The notes under the pieces are model-generated. The model made no database searches, was not told the origin of the DNA, and was given only the letters and a program-made list of their open reading frames with translations. Position numbers and translations under genes: made by a program. 64,000 nt of DNA from Megaustenia siamemsis (taxonomy: Eukaryota; Mollusca; Gastropoda; Stylommatophora; Ariophantidae): the NCBI GenBank assembly GCA_032433765.1, contig JAVIAB010000073.1, forward strand, positions 61,464,552 through 61,528,551, read 5' to 3'. This document shows positions 44,516 through 55,489 of the stretch, one piece after another; position 1 is the stretch's first letter, and every line of letters starts with the position of its first letter.

Positions 44516-44764
44516 GTACTGACTATATTACCCAACAAATGCAGAAACTGAAGCTAATTAAGAACACTGAACTAAAGTTCTCTACGTAGAACGCTACAGG
44601 GGCCTGATGTATTGTTTTCTTTCTCCTTTTACATTGGTAGAACTTGTTGTATTAGTATGGAAAGCAATTATATTAGATGCTATGAGCTTAACAGTACGAT
44701 GCAAGTTGCTGCTTGTTGAGCCTGACATACGACTTACTGAAGGCAAGCAAAGATAAGGTAAAGG
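44516..44764. other. Spacer
   Basis: No gene recognised. Confidence 0.4.
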
Positions 44765-45090
44765 AAAAGTACGAGACTTGAACCGGCGTCTTAGCACGCG
44801 AGTTTACACCCATATGTGCTCTGCCGCCTATCCAGAAATGTTCGGAGATTTCTGTATAGTGTCGCCTCAAGCATCTAAACTCAGATGCGAGGCAACATTC
44901 CTCACCTTCCCAGGGAAATCCCCTGTACCCATTTCTGCCAACGGCTGGGTCGACCGTGGGGGTAATTTTTTTTCCAACCACGAGTACAACTCACACTACT
45001 CCCAGCGGGAATCGAACACGGGTTGTCCGAACGTCGGTAGTCCAGTCGGGTGGTTTTCTCAACTAGGCTACCGAGGCAACCAAACAGTTG
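44765..45090 (-). mobile_element. Two-headed tRNA-derived SINE (S4)
   Basis: On the reverse strand there are two tRNA-like heads in the same direction. Head one (45085-45004) has 'taggctaccgaggcaa' in inverse as A-box context and a B-box 'tgttcgattcccgc'. Head two (44835-44768) has an A-box context 'ggcggcagagcacata' and a B-box 'gccggttcaagtctcg'. About 170 bp lie between them. Neither folds as a tRNA, because the ends do not pair, so these are SINE parts and not genes. It may be a dimeric SINE or a SINE inserted next to another. Confidence 0.7.
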
Positions 45091-45829
45091 GGATGATCAC
45101 AACAGAGAAAATACAGTTGCTGATTTCTTCAGCTGCCAATGAACTGCAGCAGTGGGGAATAAAAGAAGCTGGCTACGACCATCTTTGTTGTCCCGGTGAC
45201 TGCGAAGTGAATGCGGACAGAAAGGAGGGAGAAAGTCAGGAAAGAAGGAAGAAAGGAAGACATTAAGAAAGGAAGGAATAGTAAACCTCCCTTATTACAA
45301 ATAATTGATCTTTCAAGATTCTCTTACCTCCATCAACCCCCAAATTACCCACAAGTTGGCTAATTCGTGTTCGTAGCCTGGAGCAAATACTAAAGATTTG
45401 AACTAAGAAACCAACCTGCCAGTCACATGGCTGATGCCACCGCTAAGCCCATGGTAAGGTAGTCAGCAAGGTTTCTATTAGAAATCAATTATAAAACAAA
45501 TGTTTCCTGTAGCCGTTCAATCATATTAACCATTTATTTTTGTCACAGAAATTAAAGCTCTTCAATGTTGGATCAATATATGAGATGGTAAGAACAATTT
45601 CAGGCTGCTCACAGATAGTTGGTATACACACAACAGCAACACTTGATCTCCCTGAAATCTAAAATCAATTGTGCCTCGATCATTGTCGCCAACAAAACGT
45701 GCTAGACATCGGGTGCATTCAATAAATCACATTGCTTAGCCTGTTCTTTGTTTCCCTTTGACTTTAAAGTTTGCGCTGGTGTTGTAGTCCGGAATACAAA
45801 CATTGTTGACGTCGAGTATGCTCAGCCTG
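45091..45829. other. No gene recognised
   Basis: The plus frame 44778-45266 crosses the SINE and continues with 'ISSAANELQQWGIKEAGYDH', which I do not recognise. The remainder is AT-rich. Confidence 0.35.
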
Positions 45830-46145
45830 AGAGATAAGATCAGAAGGGAAGAACTGAGAAAAAAAAGCTAGGAATAACCCCCGCCATAGAATATATAAAA
45901 TACAACAAATAAAATGGTTTAGCCACGTGACAAGACAGAAAGATCAAAACAATAGAACGAACCTTCAATAAGCTCTGCGAAAACACCAGAGACACAAGGG
46001 CCAACCACGAAAAACATGAATTGACGGAATATTATAAAACACTAGGAAAAATAACAGTAGCAGAGACAAACAGAAGAGCAAAAGACCGCAAATTATATCT
46101 CCCCTCGACGGTTAAAGGCAAATGAGGAAGGAAAGAAGAAGTATG
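45830..46145 (+). mobile_element. LINE family D 3' portion
   Basis: 'LRDKIRREELRKKA', 'QQIKWFSHVTRQKD' and 'SKRPQIISPLDG' match the inverted D copy at 43296-43777. It is 5'-truncated and has stops. Confidence 0.8.
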
Positions 46146-46924
46146 TTCTACAAGTTAAATTTTACTGATGACATGTCAATCCTAAAGAACAGTTCTTTAT
46201 GATATATATTTTAGGTGCCAGGCTCATTTAGCTATTTCAGAACTATTATATATGTATATGATCATTCAATGGTGAAGACCTCTGTCTTGGTAATTAGTAA
46301 AAGTTGTAACTTAAAACTTAATAACTGTTGTAAAAGAATGAACATTTCAGCAATAAAATATGAGAAATGCAAAACAATTTGAAATTGTTCTTATGTTAAG
46401 TACAACTCTACTTAAAATGTTACAAACACAAACGTTAACTCATCTGGATAGTTGGCAATTTCTTGTTGTGTTATCAATTTAAACTTCTCACCAAAAGAAA
46501 AACAATTCAGGAATGAACAAAATACATCTTGAGTGCATCTTCGTCCATGAATGTTGTCAAATTATCACTCTGTTTTAGAACGAGCAGCTGTACATGTTTC
46601 ATGTTTATCAAGCGCAGTCATGGCTTGATATGTTTATTTTCATTTGACAGCGACGCAAGTACGCGGCGGCTTGAGGTTACGTGTTTGTATAACAGTCAAA
46701 GGTGTGTTTTCACATTGTTGTGTCTGCTAGTGATGCTATTGAAGGTTGTAAGGGACTTGTCCTAGTGCCATTTAGAGAGACTGTTTATCGTCCATGTTAG
46801 TGTCTTGACCACTTTGAGTACAACATGGGTTGGTGTTGCACAGTATGGAAGACGTTACACGACGGGTCTTAAATATTTTGATGATAAACGCGCAACAAAC
46901 TCTTGCAAGTTGGCATATGGTTAT
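46146..46924. other. No gene recognised
   Basis: AT-rich spacer. The frame 46529-46765 is unrecognised. Confidence 0.4.
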
Positions 46925-47436
46925 TGAGTTATTGAATTATTTGTGGGTCATCATAATTGCACTCCGAACGTATCCATAGTTGCTCAAATCCTCTCCCCAG
47001 CAAGTCCCGCAGTGTCCATCGACTGACGACTCTAGTTCAGTGTTGGTTGAATAACTAAGTTTCTCGTTTCTAGCTGTGCCCATCTTAACTCCCATCTCTT
47101 TCATCCGAAGGAGTGACGAGGACTCATGGTTGTCGAAATTATGTGCCTTACCCACATTTCGGAAAGCATTGATGATGTCTTTCCGATCCATTGACCGTCT
47201 TCAACGACAGTGCAGCTAGCCAACCTGTCCGCTCTTTCATTTCCACGTACTCCCGCATGTCCTGGGACTTAGACAAAGGTGACTACGTGATTTTGACTTC
47301 TGCAACAACAATAACCATTGCATACATACAGAGCCTTCCTCCACTTTTTCATCATGCTCATCGAATCACTTACTATGCAGGCATGGGTGTAGTCTTGTGA
47401 CTCTAACCAGATGAAATACCCTGGTCACTGCCATCA
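46925..47436 (-). mobile_element. LINE family R, C-terminal part of RNase H and 3' end
   Basis: The reverse strand encodes 'VPGHAGVRGNERADRLAS' (the C-terminal catalytic part of RNase H, near 47215-47260), 'CTVVEDGQ', 'MDRKDIINAFRNVGKAHNF' and 'SLLRMKEMGVKMG'. It ends at about 46925 with a tail related to AATAACTCA. The right edge at 47425-47436 is 'tcactgccatca', one copy of the duplication that flanks the S1 array. The rest of the RNase H continues beyond the array at 49130. Confidence 0.85.
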
Positions 47437-49129
47437 TGGCACTACTATACATCACTGGGAACTACTATTCGTGCTGTTTCGTCCTATAAATGTTTGTCTA
47501 CAACACAAGTATTCAGCCCTACTGGGAGATACTTGCATTAATAGGAAAGTACAAATATACAATTTATTTCCGGTCTGTGATCGTTACCCTATGCTATAGT
47601 CATTGAGAACGTCATCGTGTAAGACACTACTGCAATAGCCAATTTTTTAGTTGGCTGCGTGGTAGTGTGCCAAGCGTTCGGCTTCTCGTGGCAAGGCGCG
47701 GTGCCACTGAGTACGGGTTCGATCCCACTTCGGACCATATATTGTTCTTCGTTTTTTTCTATTGTTGTTTGTCTGTCAATTTTTCCGAGTGCTAACACAT
47801 ACTTCTTTGTTCTATTATTCCCTATTATCGCCTCGGAAGTTCCCCATATAATAATATTTATGTATTATTATTTGTACCCAGTATATAATCACTGGGAACT
47901 ACTATTCGTGCTGTTTCGTCCTATAAATGTTTGTCTACAACACAAGTATTCAGCCCTACTGGGAGATACTTGCATTAATAGGAAAGTACAAATATACAAT
48001 TTATTTCCGGTCTGTGATCGTTACCCTATGCTATAGTCATTGAGAACGTCATCGTGTAAGACACTACTGCAATAGCCAACTTTTTAGTTGGCTGCGTGGT
48101 AGTGTGCCAAGCGTTCGGCTTCTCGTGGCAAGGCGCGGTGCCACTGAGTACTGGTTCGATCCCACTTCGGACCATATATTGTTCTTCGTTTTTTTCTATT
48201 GTTGTTTGTCTGTCAATTTTTCCGAGTGCTAACACATACTTCTTTGTTCTATTATTCCCTATTATCGCCTCGGAAGTTCCCCATATAATAATATTTATGT
48301 ATTATTATTTGTACCCAGTATATAATCACTGGGAACTACTATTCGTGCTGTTTCGTCCTATAAATGTTTGTCTACAACACAAGTATTCAGCCCTACTGGG
48401 AGATACTTGCATTAATAGGAAAGTACAAATATACAATTTATTTCCGGTCTGTGATCGTTACCCTATGCTATAGTCATTGAGAACGTCATCGTGTAAGACA
48501 CTACTGCAATAGCCAATTTTTTAGTTGGCTGCGTGGTAGTGTGCCAAGCGTTCGGCTTCTCGTGGCAAGGCGCGGTGCCACTGAGTACGGGTTCGATCCC
48601 ACTTCGGACCATATATTGTTCTTCGTTTTTTTCTATTGTTGTTTGTCTGTCAATTTTTCCGAGTGCTAACACATACTTCTTTGTTCTATTATTCCCTATT
48701 ATCGCCTCGGAAGTTCCCCATATAATAATATTTATGTATTATTATTTGTACCCAGTATATAATCACTGGGAACTACTATTCGTGCTGTTTCGTCCTATAA
48801 ATGTTTGTCTACAACACAAGTATTCAGCCCTACTGGGAGATACTTGCATTAATAGGAAAGTACAAATATACAATTTATTTCCGGTCTGTGATCGTTACCC
48901 TATGCTATAGTCATTGAGAACGTCATCGTGTAAGACACTACTGCAATAGCCAATTTTTTAGTTGGCTGCGTGGTAGTGTGCCAAGCGTTCGGCTTCTCGT
49001 GGCAAGGCGCGGTGCCACTGAGTACGGGTTCGATCCCACTTCGGACCATATATTGTTCTTCGTTTTTTTCTATTGTTGTTTGTCTGTCAATTTTTCCGAG
49101 TGCTAACACATACTTCTTTGTTCTATTAT
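47437..49129 (+). mobile_element. S1 array: about 3.9 tandem 437-bp units inserted as a block
   Basis: Units begin at 47451, 47888, 48325 and 48762 (period 437). The last stops at 49129, about 70 bp short. Units are almost identical: the second differs from the others at two positions I can see (48082 region and 48151 region). Each has a head with 'gctgtttcgtcctataa', a tRNA-like core (A-box-like 'ttggctgcgtggtag', then 'ttctcgtggcaaggcgc', then B-box 'gggttcgatccc' at 47716-47727 and equivalents), 'cggaccatatattg', and an AT-rich tail. At each unit junction an inverted 6-mer (cccagt...actggg, for example 47877-47882 and 47891-47896) could form a small hairpin. 'tcactgccatca' at 47425-47436 and 49130-49141 is the target-site duplication. 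The 125-codon plus frames and 69-codon minus frames in each unit are not conserved coding as far as I can judge. Confidence 0.9.
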
Positions 49130-49660
49130 TCACTGCCATCACCTCCATCGTCATGCTTCTGGTAGTTAGAACGTATGCACCACTGTCAACTTTGATTTTT
49201 CTGGCTGCCGAGCATGCAGAAAATGCCAATACGCCCCTTTTGCGTCGTATTACGGATCCGTCTGTATAGATGACATCATCTTTCTCATCGGCGTTATCCC
49301 AGATGAGACCGTTGACCGCCGCATTGACCACGACTGTACATTTCCTGTCGAGCGTAACAATACACGAGAATGTCACCCTGAATGACGTAGGCACCGGTCT
49401 CCACTCCTCGCCAGCGATATTGGTAAGCCCACAGACCTGTTTGATGACATCTTCTGCTCGGCCCACCCATGATTTGTCTCTTTTAGCCTGACACCTTTCC
49501 GTGTGTTGAGCTCATGGTGCAACGGATGCTCTTTATCAGCATTTATCTCCAGGTATACCCGTGCCCTCCAGGTCTTGATTCTGTCATCCATGGATGGAAA
49601 GTCAAGAAGATACTCCATTGCTACACAGGTAGTGTCCTTCGTACACCTCAATAATTGAGT
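49130..49660 (-). mobile_element. LINE family R, N-terminal part of RNase H and preceding linker
   Basis: The reverse strand encodes 'DDVIYTDGSVIRRKRG' (first catalytic Asp of RNase H, near 49270-49235), 'SGAYVLTTRSMTMEVMA' up to the S1 array, and upstream (49300-49650) 'MRCTKDTTCVAMEYLL' and 'HPLHHELNTRKGVRLK', the usual post-RT segment, with a frameshift between them. It continues 46925-47436 across the S1 array. It is 5'-truncated at about 49660. Confidence 0.85.
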
Positions 49661-50109
49661 CGATAGCGTCTAAGAATTGGACTGACTCTCAATAATTGGG
49701 CCGGTAAAGTCTAAGAATGGTACCGAGGTAATCGAGGGAGAAATATAAAACATAACAAACAATGAAGTTTATCATTAAGAAATACAGCGCGTCTCACTCG
49801 TTATCGTACCTGGCCTTTCTCCAATAATTCTAACACCAACAATATATTGCAACGAAAGTTGAACACGAGTGCATTCAGTCCGTGATAAAGGAGATGAAGT
49901 GTATCTGATTCTGTGTGTGTGTGAGTGTGTATGTGTGTAAGTATGTGACGCACTTTTGTGACGTTTGCCGGACGCTGGTATACTCTGGTGAAGCGAGTGT
50001 TTTATGATAAACACATTAAAGACATTCGGGGTTCGGTAGCGAGTGAGACAAACACACAAAAAAGTGTTACTGGAGCAAATTGCTGAGGGTAGTCGTTCAC
50101 AATCCCTTA
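49661..50109. other. No gene recognised
   Basis: Includes a 17-bp internal duplication near 49650-49710 ('ctcaataattg' with 'gtctaagaat') and a TG-rich stretch at 49913-49950. Confidence 0.4.
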
Positions 50110-50480
50110 GTCCATTCAATCAAGGTCCACGCTGAGATCTGTCGAACATATGTTCCCCCATAACATTCGATCTTGTACGTTGTGCAACAGTTCCCCCGAT
50201 AATCTTTTTTCCGCGACTCGTTCTCAAACTCTGCAGCATCTTTTTCCGTGACTCGTTCTCAAACTGTGTAACACATTTTTCCCTTTGTCTACCTCTACCT
50301 CTCTGATTCTCCTCTTGTTACCAATGAATCCAACTCTCCACACATGCCCCATAGATCTGTTATGCCACCTCATCATTCGTTTTCTAAACATTTTCTCTGC
50401 CCCATTCAGGATCTCCTCGTTAGATTTTGTCGACTGTCCACGGTACCCTAAGCATCCATCTAAAAAACCACAGCTCAACT
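50110..50480 (-). mobile_element. LINE C-terminal fragment
   Basis: The reverse strand reads 'RWMLRVPWTVDK' near 50450, then after a frameshift 'KSNEEILNGAEKMF', 'MMRWHNRSMGHVWRVGFIG' and a basic tail. This is the same C-terminal block order as in families A and G ('RRMLRIPWTAKKSNE', 'GHVMRR') but a different family. It directly abuts the 15-bp array. Confidence 0.7.
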
Positions 50481-50499
50481 GGTTGTGTTCGACCAGTCA

Positions 50500-53400
50500 T
50501 CTAGGAGAAGAACATCTAAGAGAAATACATCTAAGGGAAGAACATCTAGGTGAAGAACATCTAAGAGAAGAACATCTAAGGGAAGAACATCTAGGAGAAG
50601 AACATCTAAGAGAAGAACATCTAAGGGAAGAACATCTAGGAGAAGAACATCTAAGAGAAGAACATCTAAGGGAAGAACATCTAGGAGAAGAACATCTAAG
50701 AGAAGAACATCTAAGGGAAGAACATCTAGGAGAATGAACATCTAAGAGAAGAACATCTAAGAGAAGACCTTCTAAGAGAAGAACATCTAAGAGAAGAACA
50801 TCTAAGGGAAGAACATCTAGGAGAAGAACATCTAAGAGAAGAACATCTAAGAGAAGAACATCTAAGGGAAGAACATCTAGGAGAAGAACATCTAAGAGAA
50901 GAAAATCTAAGAGAAGAACATCTAGAAGAAGAACTTCTAAGATAAGAACTTCTAAGAGAAGAACATCTAAGAGAAGAACATCTAGGAGAAGAACATCTAA
51001 GAGAAGAACATCTAAGAGAAGACCTTCTAAGAGAAGAAAATCTAAGAGAAGAACATCTACGAGAAGACCTTCTAAGAGAAGAACATCTAAGAGAAAAAAC
51101 ATTTAAGAGAAGAAGATCTAGAAGAAGAACATCTAAGAGAAGAACATCTAAGAGAAGAACATCTAGGAGAAGAACATCTAAGAGAAGAACTTCTAAGAGA
51201 AGAGCATCTAAGAGAAGAACACCTAAGAGAAGAACATCTAGGAGAAGAACATCTAAGAGAAGAACTTCTAAGAGAAGAACATCTAAGAAAAGAACATCTA
51301 AGAGAAGACCTTCTAACAGAAGAACATCTAAGAAAAGAACATCTAAGAGAAGACCTTCTAAGAGAAGAACATCTAAGAGAAGAAGATCTAGGAGAAGAAC
51401 ATCTAAGAGAAGAAGATCTAGAAGAACATCTAGGAAAAGAACATCTAAGAGAAGTACATCTAGGAGAAGAACATATAAGGGAAGAACATCTAAGAGAAGA
51501 ACATCTTAGAGAAGAACATCTAAGAGAAGAAGATCTAGAAGAACATCTAGGAGAAGAACATCTACGAGAAGAACATCTAAGAGAAGAACATCTAAGAGAA
51601 GAACATCTAAGAGAAGAACATCTAGGGAAGAACATCTAAGAGAAGAACATCTAGGAGAAGACCTTCTAAGAGAAGAACATCTAAGGGAAGAACATCTAGG
51701 AGAAGAACATCTAAGAGAAGAACATCTAAGAGAAGAACATCTAAGAGATGAACATCTAAAGGAAGAAACTCTAAGAGAAAAACATCTAAGAGGACAACAT
51801 CTAAGAGAAGAACATGCAAAAGAAGAAATTCTAGGAGAAGAACATCTAAAAGAAGAACATCTAGGAGAAAAACATCTAAGAGAAGAACATGTAAGAGAAG
51901 AACATCTAAGAGAAGAACATCTAGGAGAAGAACATGTAGGAGAAGAACATGTAAGAGAAGAACATGTAAGAGAACAAGATCTAGGAGAAGACCTTCTAAG
52001 AGAAGAACATCTAGGAGAAGAACATGTAAGAGAAGAACACCTAAGAGAAGAACATCTAGGAGAAGACCTTCTAAGAGAAGAACATCTAGGAGAAGAACAT
52101 CTAAGAGAAGAACATGTAAGAGAAGAACATCTAAGAGAAGAACATCTAGGAGAAGAACATCTAAGAAAACAACATCTAGGAGAAGATCCTCTAAGAGAAG
52201 AACATCTAGGAGAAGAACTTCTAAGAGAATAACATCTAGGAGAAGATCCTATAAGAGAAGAACATTTAAGAGAAGAACATCTAGGAGAAGATCATTTAAG
52301 AGAAGAACATCTAGGAGAAGAACTTCTAAGAAAAGAACATCTAAGAGAAGAACATCTAAGAAAAGAACATCTAGGAGAAGAACATCTAAGAGAAGAACAT
52401 CTAGGAGAAGAACCTCTAAGAGAAGAACATCTAGGAGAAGAACCTCTAAGAGAAGAACATCTAGGAGAAGAACCTCTAAGAGAAGAACATCTGACAGAAG
52501 AACATCTAAGAGAAGAACATCTAGGAGAAGAACCTCTAAGAGAAGAACATCTAGGAGAAGAACCTCTAAGAGAAGAACATCTGAGAGAAGAACATCTAAG
52601 AGAAGAACATCTAGGAGAAGAACCTCTAAGAGAAGAACATCTAAGAGAAGAACATCTTAGAGAAGAACATCTAAGAGAAGAACTTCTAAGAGAAGAACAT
52701 GTAAGAGACGAACATCTAGGAGAGGAAAATCTAAGAGAAGAACATCTAAGAGGAGAACATCTAAAAGAAGAACATCTAAGAGAAGAACATCTAGGAGAAG
52801 AACATCTAAGAGAAGAACATATAAGAGAAGAACTTCTAAGAGAAGAACATCTAAGAGAAGAATATCTAAGAGAAGACCTTCTAAGAGAAGAACATCTAAG
52901 GGAAGAACATCTAAGAGAAGAACATCTAAGAGAAGAACATCTTGGAGAAGAACATCTAAGAGAAGAACATTTAGGAGAAGAACCTCTAAGAGAAGAACAT
53001 ATAGGATAAGAACTTCTAAGAGAAGAACATCTAAGAGAAGAACATCTAAGAGAAGAACATCTAAGAGAAGAGCATCTAAGAGAAGAACATGTAGGAGAAG
53101 AACATCTAAGAGAAGAACATCTAGGAGAAGATCTTCTAAGAGAAGAACATATAGAAGAAGAACTTCTAAGAAAAGAACATCTAAGAGAAGAACATCTAGG
53201 AGAAGAACATCTAAGAGAAGAACATCTAGGAGAAGAACCTCTAAGAGAAGAACATCTAGGGAACGAACCTCTAAGAGAAGAACATCTAAGAGAAGAACAT
53301 CTAAAGTAAGAACATCTAAGAGAAGAACATCTAGGAGAAGAACATCTAAGAGAAGAACATCTAGGAGAAGAACCTCTAAGAGAAGAACATCTAGGAGAAG

Positions 53401-53705
53401 AACCTGTAAGAGAAGAACATCTAAAAGAAGAACATCTAAGAGAAGAACATCTAGGAGAAGAACCTCTAAGAGAAGAACATCTAAGAGAAGAACATCTTAG
53501 AGAAGAACATCTAAGAGAAGAACTTCTAAGAGAAGAACATGTAAGAGACGAACATCTTGGAGAAGAAAATCTAAGAGAAGAACATCTAAGAGAAGAACAT
53601 GTAAGAGACGAACATCTAGGAGAAGAAAATCTAAGAGAAGAACATCTAAGAGAAGAACATCTAGAAGAAGGACATCTAAGAGAAGAAAATCTAAGAGAAG
53701 AACAA
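50500..53705. repeat. 3.2-kb 15-bp minisatellite (gaagaacatctaaga)
   Basis: More than 200 units of 'gaagaacatctaaga', with ctaggag, ctaaggg, cttctaag, catgtaag and cctctaag variants. Higher-order patterns of three units (45 bp, aaga-aggg-gga) are visible at 50540-50740, and 30-bp patterns at 52380-52620. The reverse-strand frames (up to 201 codons of LLLDV or SLRCS repeats) and the plus frame 50285-50737 exist because 15 is a multiple of 3. I do not regard them as genes. Confidence 0.97.
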
Positions 53706-53744
53706 CACAGCCTTTAAATTGCTTCTGCTTTGTAGGACAAATCC

Positions 53745-54955
53745 TTTTGAAGGTCCCATTGCTGGCCGGGTAGACCATGCACAAATCCTGTTGAGGGTCC
53801 CATGCTAGCGGATTAGACCATGCACAAATCCTGTTGAGTATCCCATGCTGGCGGAGTAGACCATGCACAAATCCTGTTGAAGATTCCATGCTAGCGGAGT
53901 AGACCATGCACAAATCCTGTTGAGGATTCCATGCTAGCGGAGTAGACCATGCACACATCCTGTTGAGTATCCCATGCTAGCAGAGTAGACAATGCACAAA
54001 TCCTGTTGAAGATTCCATGCTAGCGGAGTAAACCTTGCACAAATCCTGTTGAAGATTCCATGCTAGCGGAGTAGACCATGCACAAATCCTGTTGAGGGCC
54101 CCATGCTAGCGGAGTAGACCATGCACAAATCCTGTTGAGTATCCCATGCTGACGGAGTAGACCATGCACAAATTCTGTTGAGTATCCCATGCTGACGGAG
54201 TAGACCATGCACAAATCCTGTTGAGTATCCCATGCTGGCCGAGTAGACCATGCACAAATCCTGTTGAGGATTCCATGCTATCGGAGTAGACCATGCACAA
54301 ATCCTGTTGAGGATTCCATGCTAGCGGAGTAGACCATGCACAAATCCTGTTGAGGATTCCATGCTAGCGGAGTAGACCATGCACAAATCCTGTTGAGGGT
54401 CCCATGCTAGCAGAGTAGACCATGCACAAATCTTGTTGAGGGTCCCATGCTAGCGGAGTAGACCATGCACAAATCCTGTTGAGGGTCACATGCTAGCGGA
54501 GTAGACCATGCACAAATCCTGTTGAGGGTCACATGCTAGCGGAGTAGACCATGCACAAATCTTGTTGAGGGTCCCATGCTAGCGGAGTAGACCATGCACA
54601 AATCTTGTTGAGAGTCCCATGCTAGGGGAGTAGACCATGCACAAATCTTGTTGAGGGTCCCGTGCTAGCGGAGTAGACCATGCACAAATCCTGTTGAGGG
54701 TCACATGCTAGCGGAGTAGACCATGCACAAATCCTGTTGAGGGTCACATGCTAGCGGAGTAGACCATGCACAAATCCTGTTGAGTGTCACATGTTAGCGG
54801 AGTTGACCATGCACAAATCCTGTTGAGGGTCACATGCTAGCGGAGTAGACCATGCACAAATCTTGTTGAGGGTCCCATGCTAGCGGAGTAGACCATGCAC
54901 AAATCCTGTTGAGGGTCCCATGCTAGCGGAGTAGACCATGCACAAATCCGTTTAC
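53745..54955. repeat. 43-bp minisatellite
   Basis: About 28 units with 'ggagtagaccatgcacaaat', 'cctgttgaggg' and 'cccatgctagc'. Subtypes (gattcc, gtatcc, gggtcc, gggtca) form local blocks: gattcc and gtatcc on the left, gggtcc and gggtca on the right. 43 is not a multiple of 3, so frames rotate every unit, which explains the staggered minus frames at 54020-54300. Confidence 0.97.
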
Positions 54956-55122
54956 AGTTAACGGTAAACCACCATTGTAGATCTCAAGAAAATGTTATTG
55001 ATGTTACTAAACTTTTGTGGAGGTTTATCATTCAGCTTTTAGTAAATAAATGAAAACAGGCTGGACCAGTGGTCGTAAAACTGTTCGCTACAAGCGTCTG
55101 TTAGGGGCTCTGCCAACATTAT
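54956..55122. other. Spacer
   Basis: No gene recognised. Confidence 0.4.
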
Positions 55123-55235
55123 CATCATCACAAAGTGCCATGCCCGGCTTAGATGATATTTCATCATAAACCTCTACCCACAGTGCAACTGATCAACTTC
55201 GCCACTGTTGTACCACAATGTTAAACTGTCTAATA
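55123..55235 (-). mobile_element. LINE 3'-end fragment (family G-like)
   Basis: Plus-strand 'catcatcatcacaaagtgcc' followed by 'ctacccacagtgcaactgat' parallels the family G 3' ends at 13465 and 62748 with moderate divergence. Only about 110 bp is present. Confidence 0.5.
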
Positions 55236-55257
55236 TTATTTCTCTCTATTACCCGAG

Positions 55258-55487
55258 ATATCTTTTTCCCTCTTTTCATTGGAGCTTTGTAAAACAAGAA
55301 TACCCAGAAGTAGAAAAGAAAGCCCTACAAGTTTTAATTCCTTTGCGACCACCAACTTATATGAGACCGGATCTTCAGCATTCACAACCATCAAAACCAA
55401 TTACCGATCATATTTGAACGCCGAGAGAGAGAGATTAGAATAGCAATTTCCAAACGTGTTCCCAGATTTGAAGACCAAATGAGGATG
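55258..55487 (+). pseudogene. hAT-type transposase C-terminal remnant (ZBED5/SCAND3-like)
   Basis: The translation reads 'FVKQEYPEVEKKALQVLIP', then after a frameshift 'LYETGSSAFTTIKTNYRSYL' and 'RIAISKRVPRFED'. This follows the order of the C-terminal dimerisation region of hAT transposases and of domesticated ZBED5-like proteins ('EYP.l..KAl..LlPF.tTYLCE.gFSalt.iKtkyRsrL', then 'LR.a.s...P'). Only this last ~75-residue part is present, with at least two frame shifts, so it is a dead transposon fragment. Confidence 0.75.
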
Positions 55488-55489
55488 AA

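Noticed and set aside
45004..45085. Possible tRNA gene on the minus strand
   Set aside because: A- and B-box words are present but the 5' and 3' ends do not pair as an acceptor stem, and the context is a SINE body.
47659..49269. Repeated 125-codon plus frame in each S1 unit, considered as an encoded protein
   Set aside because: It spans the tRNA-like core and AT-rich tail, starts at the same Met only because units are copies, and is not kept open in the diverged S1 copies at 27.5 and 55.5 kb.
50285..51819. Long frames of LLLDV, SLRCS and REEHL repeats
   Set aside because: The 15-bp unit has no stop in several frames on both strands. There is no initiation context or domain.
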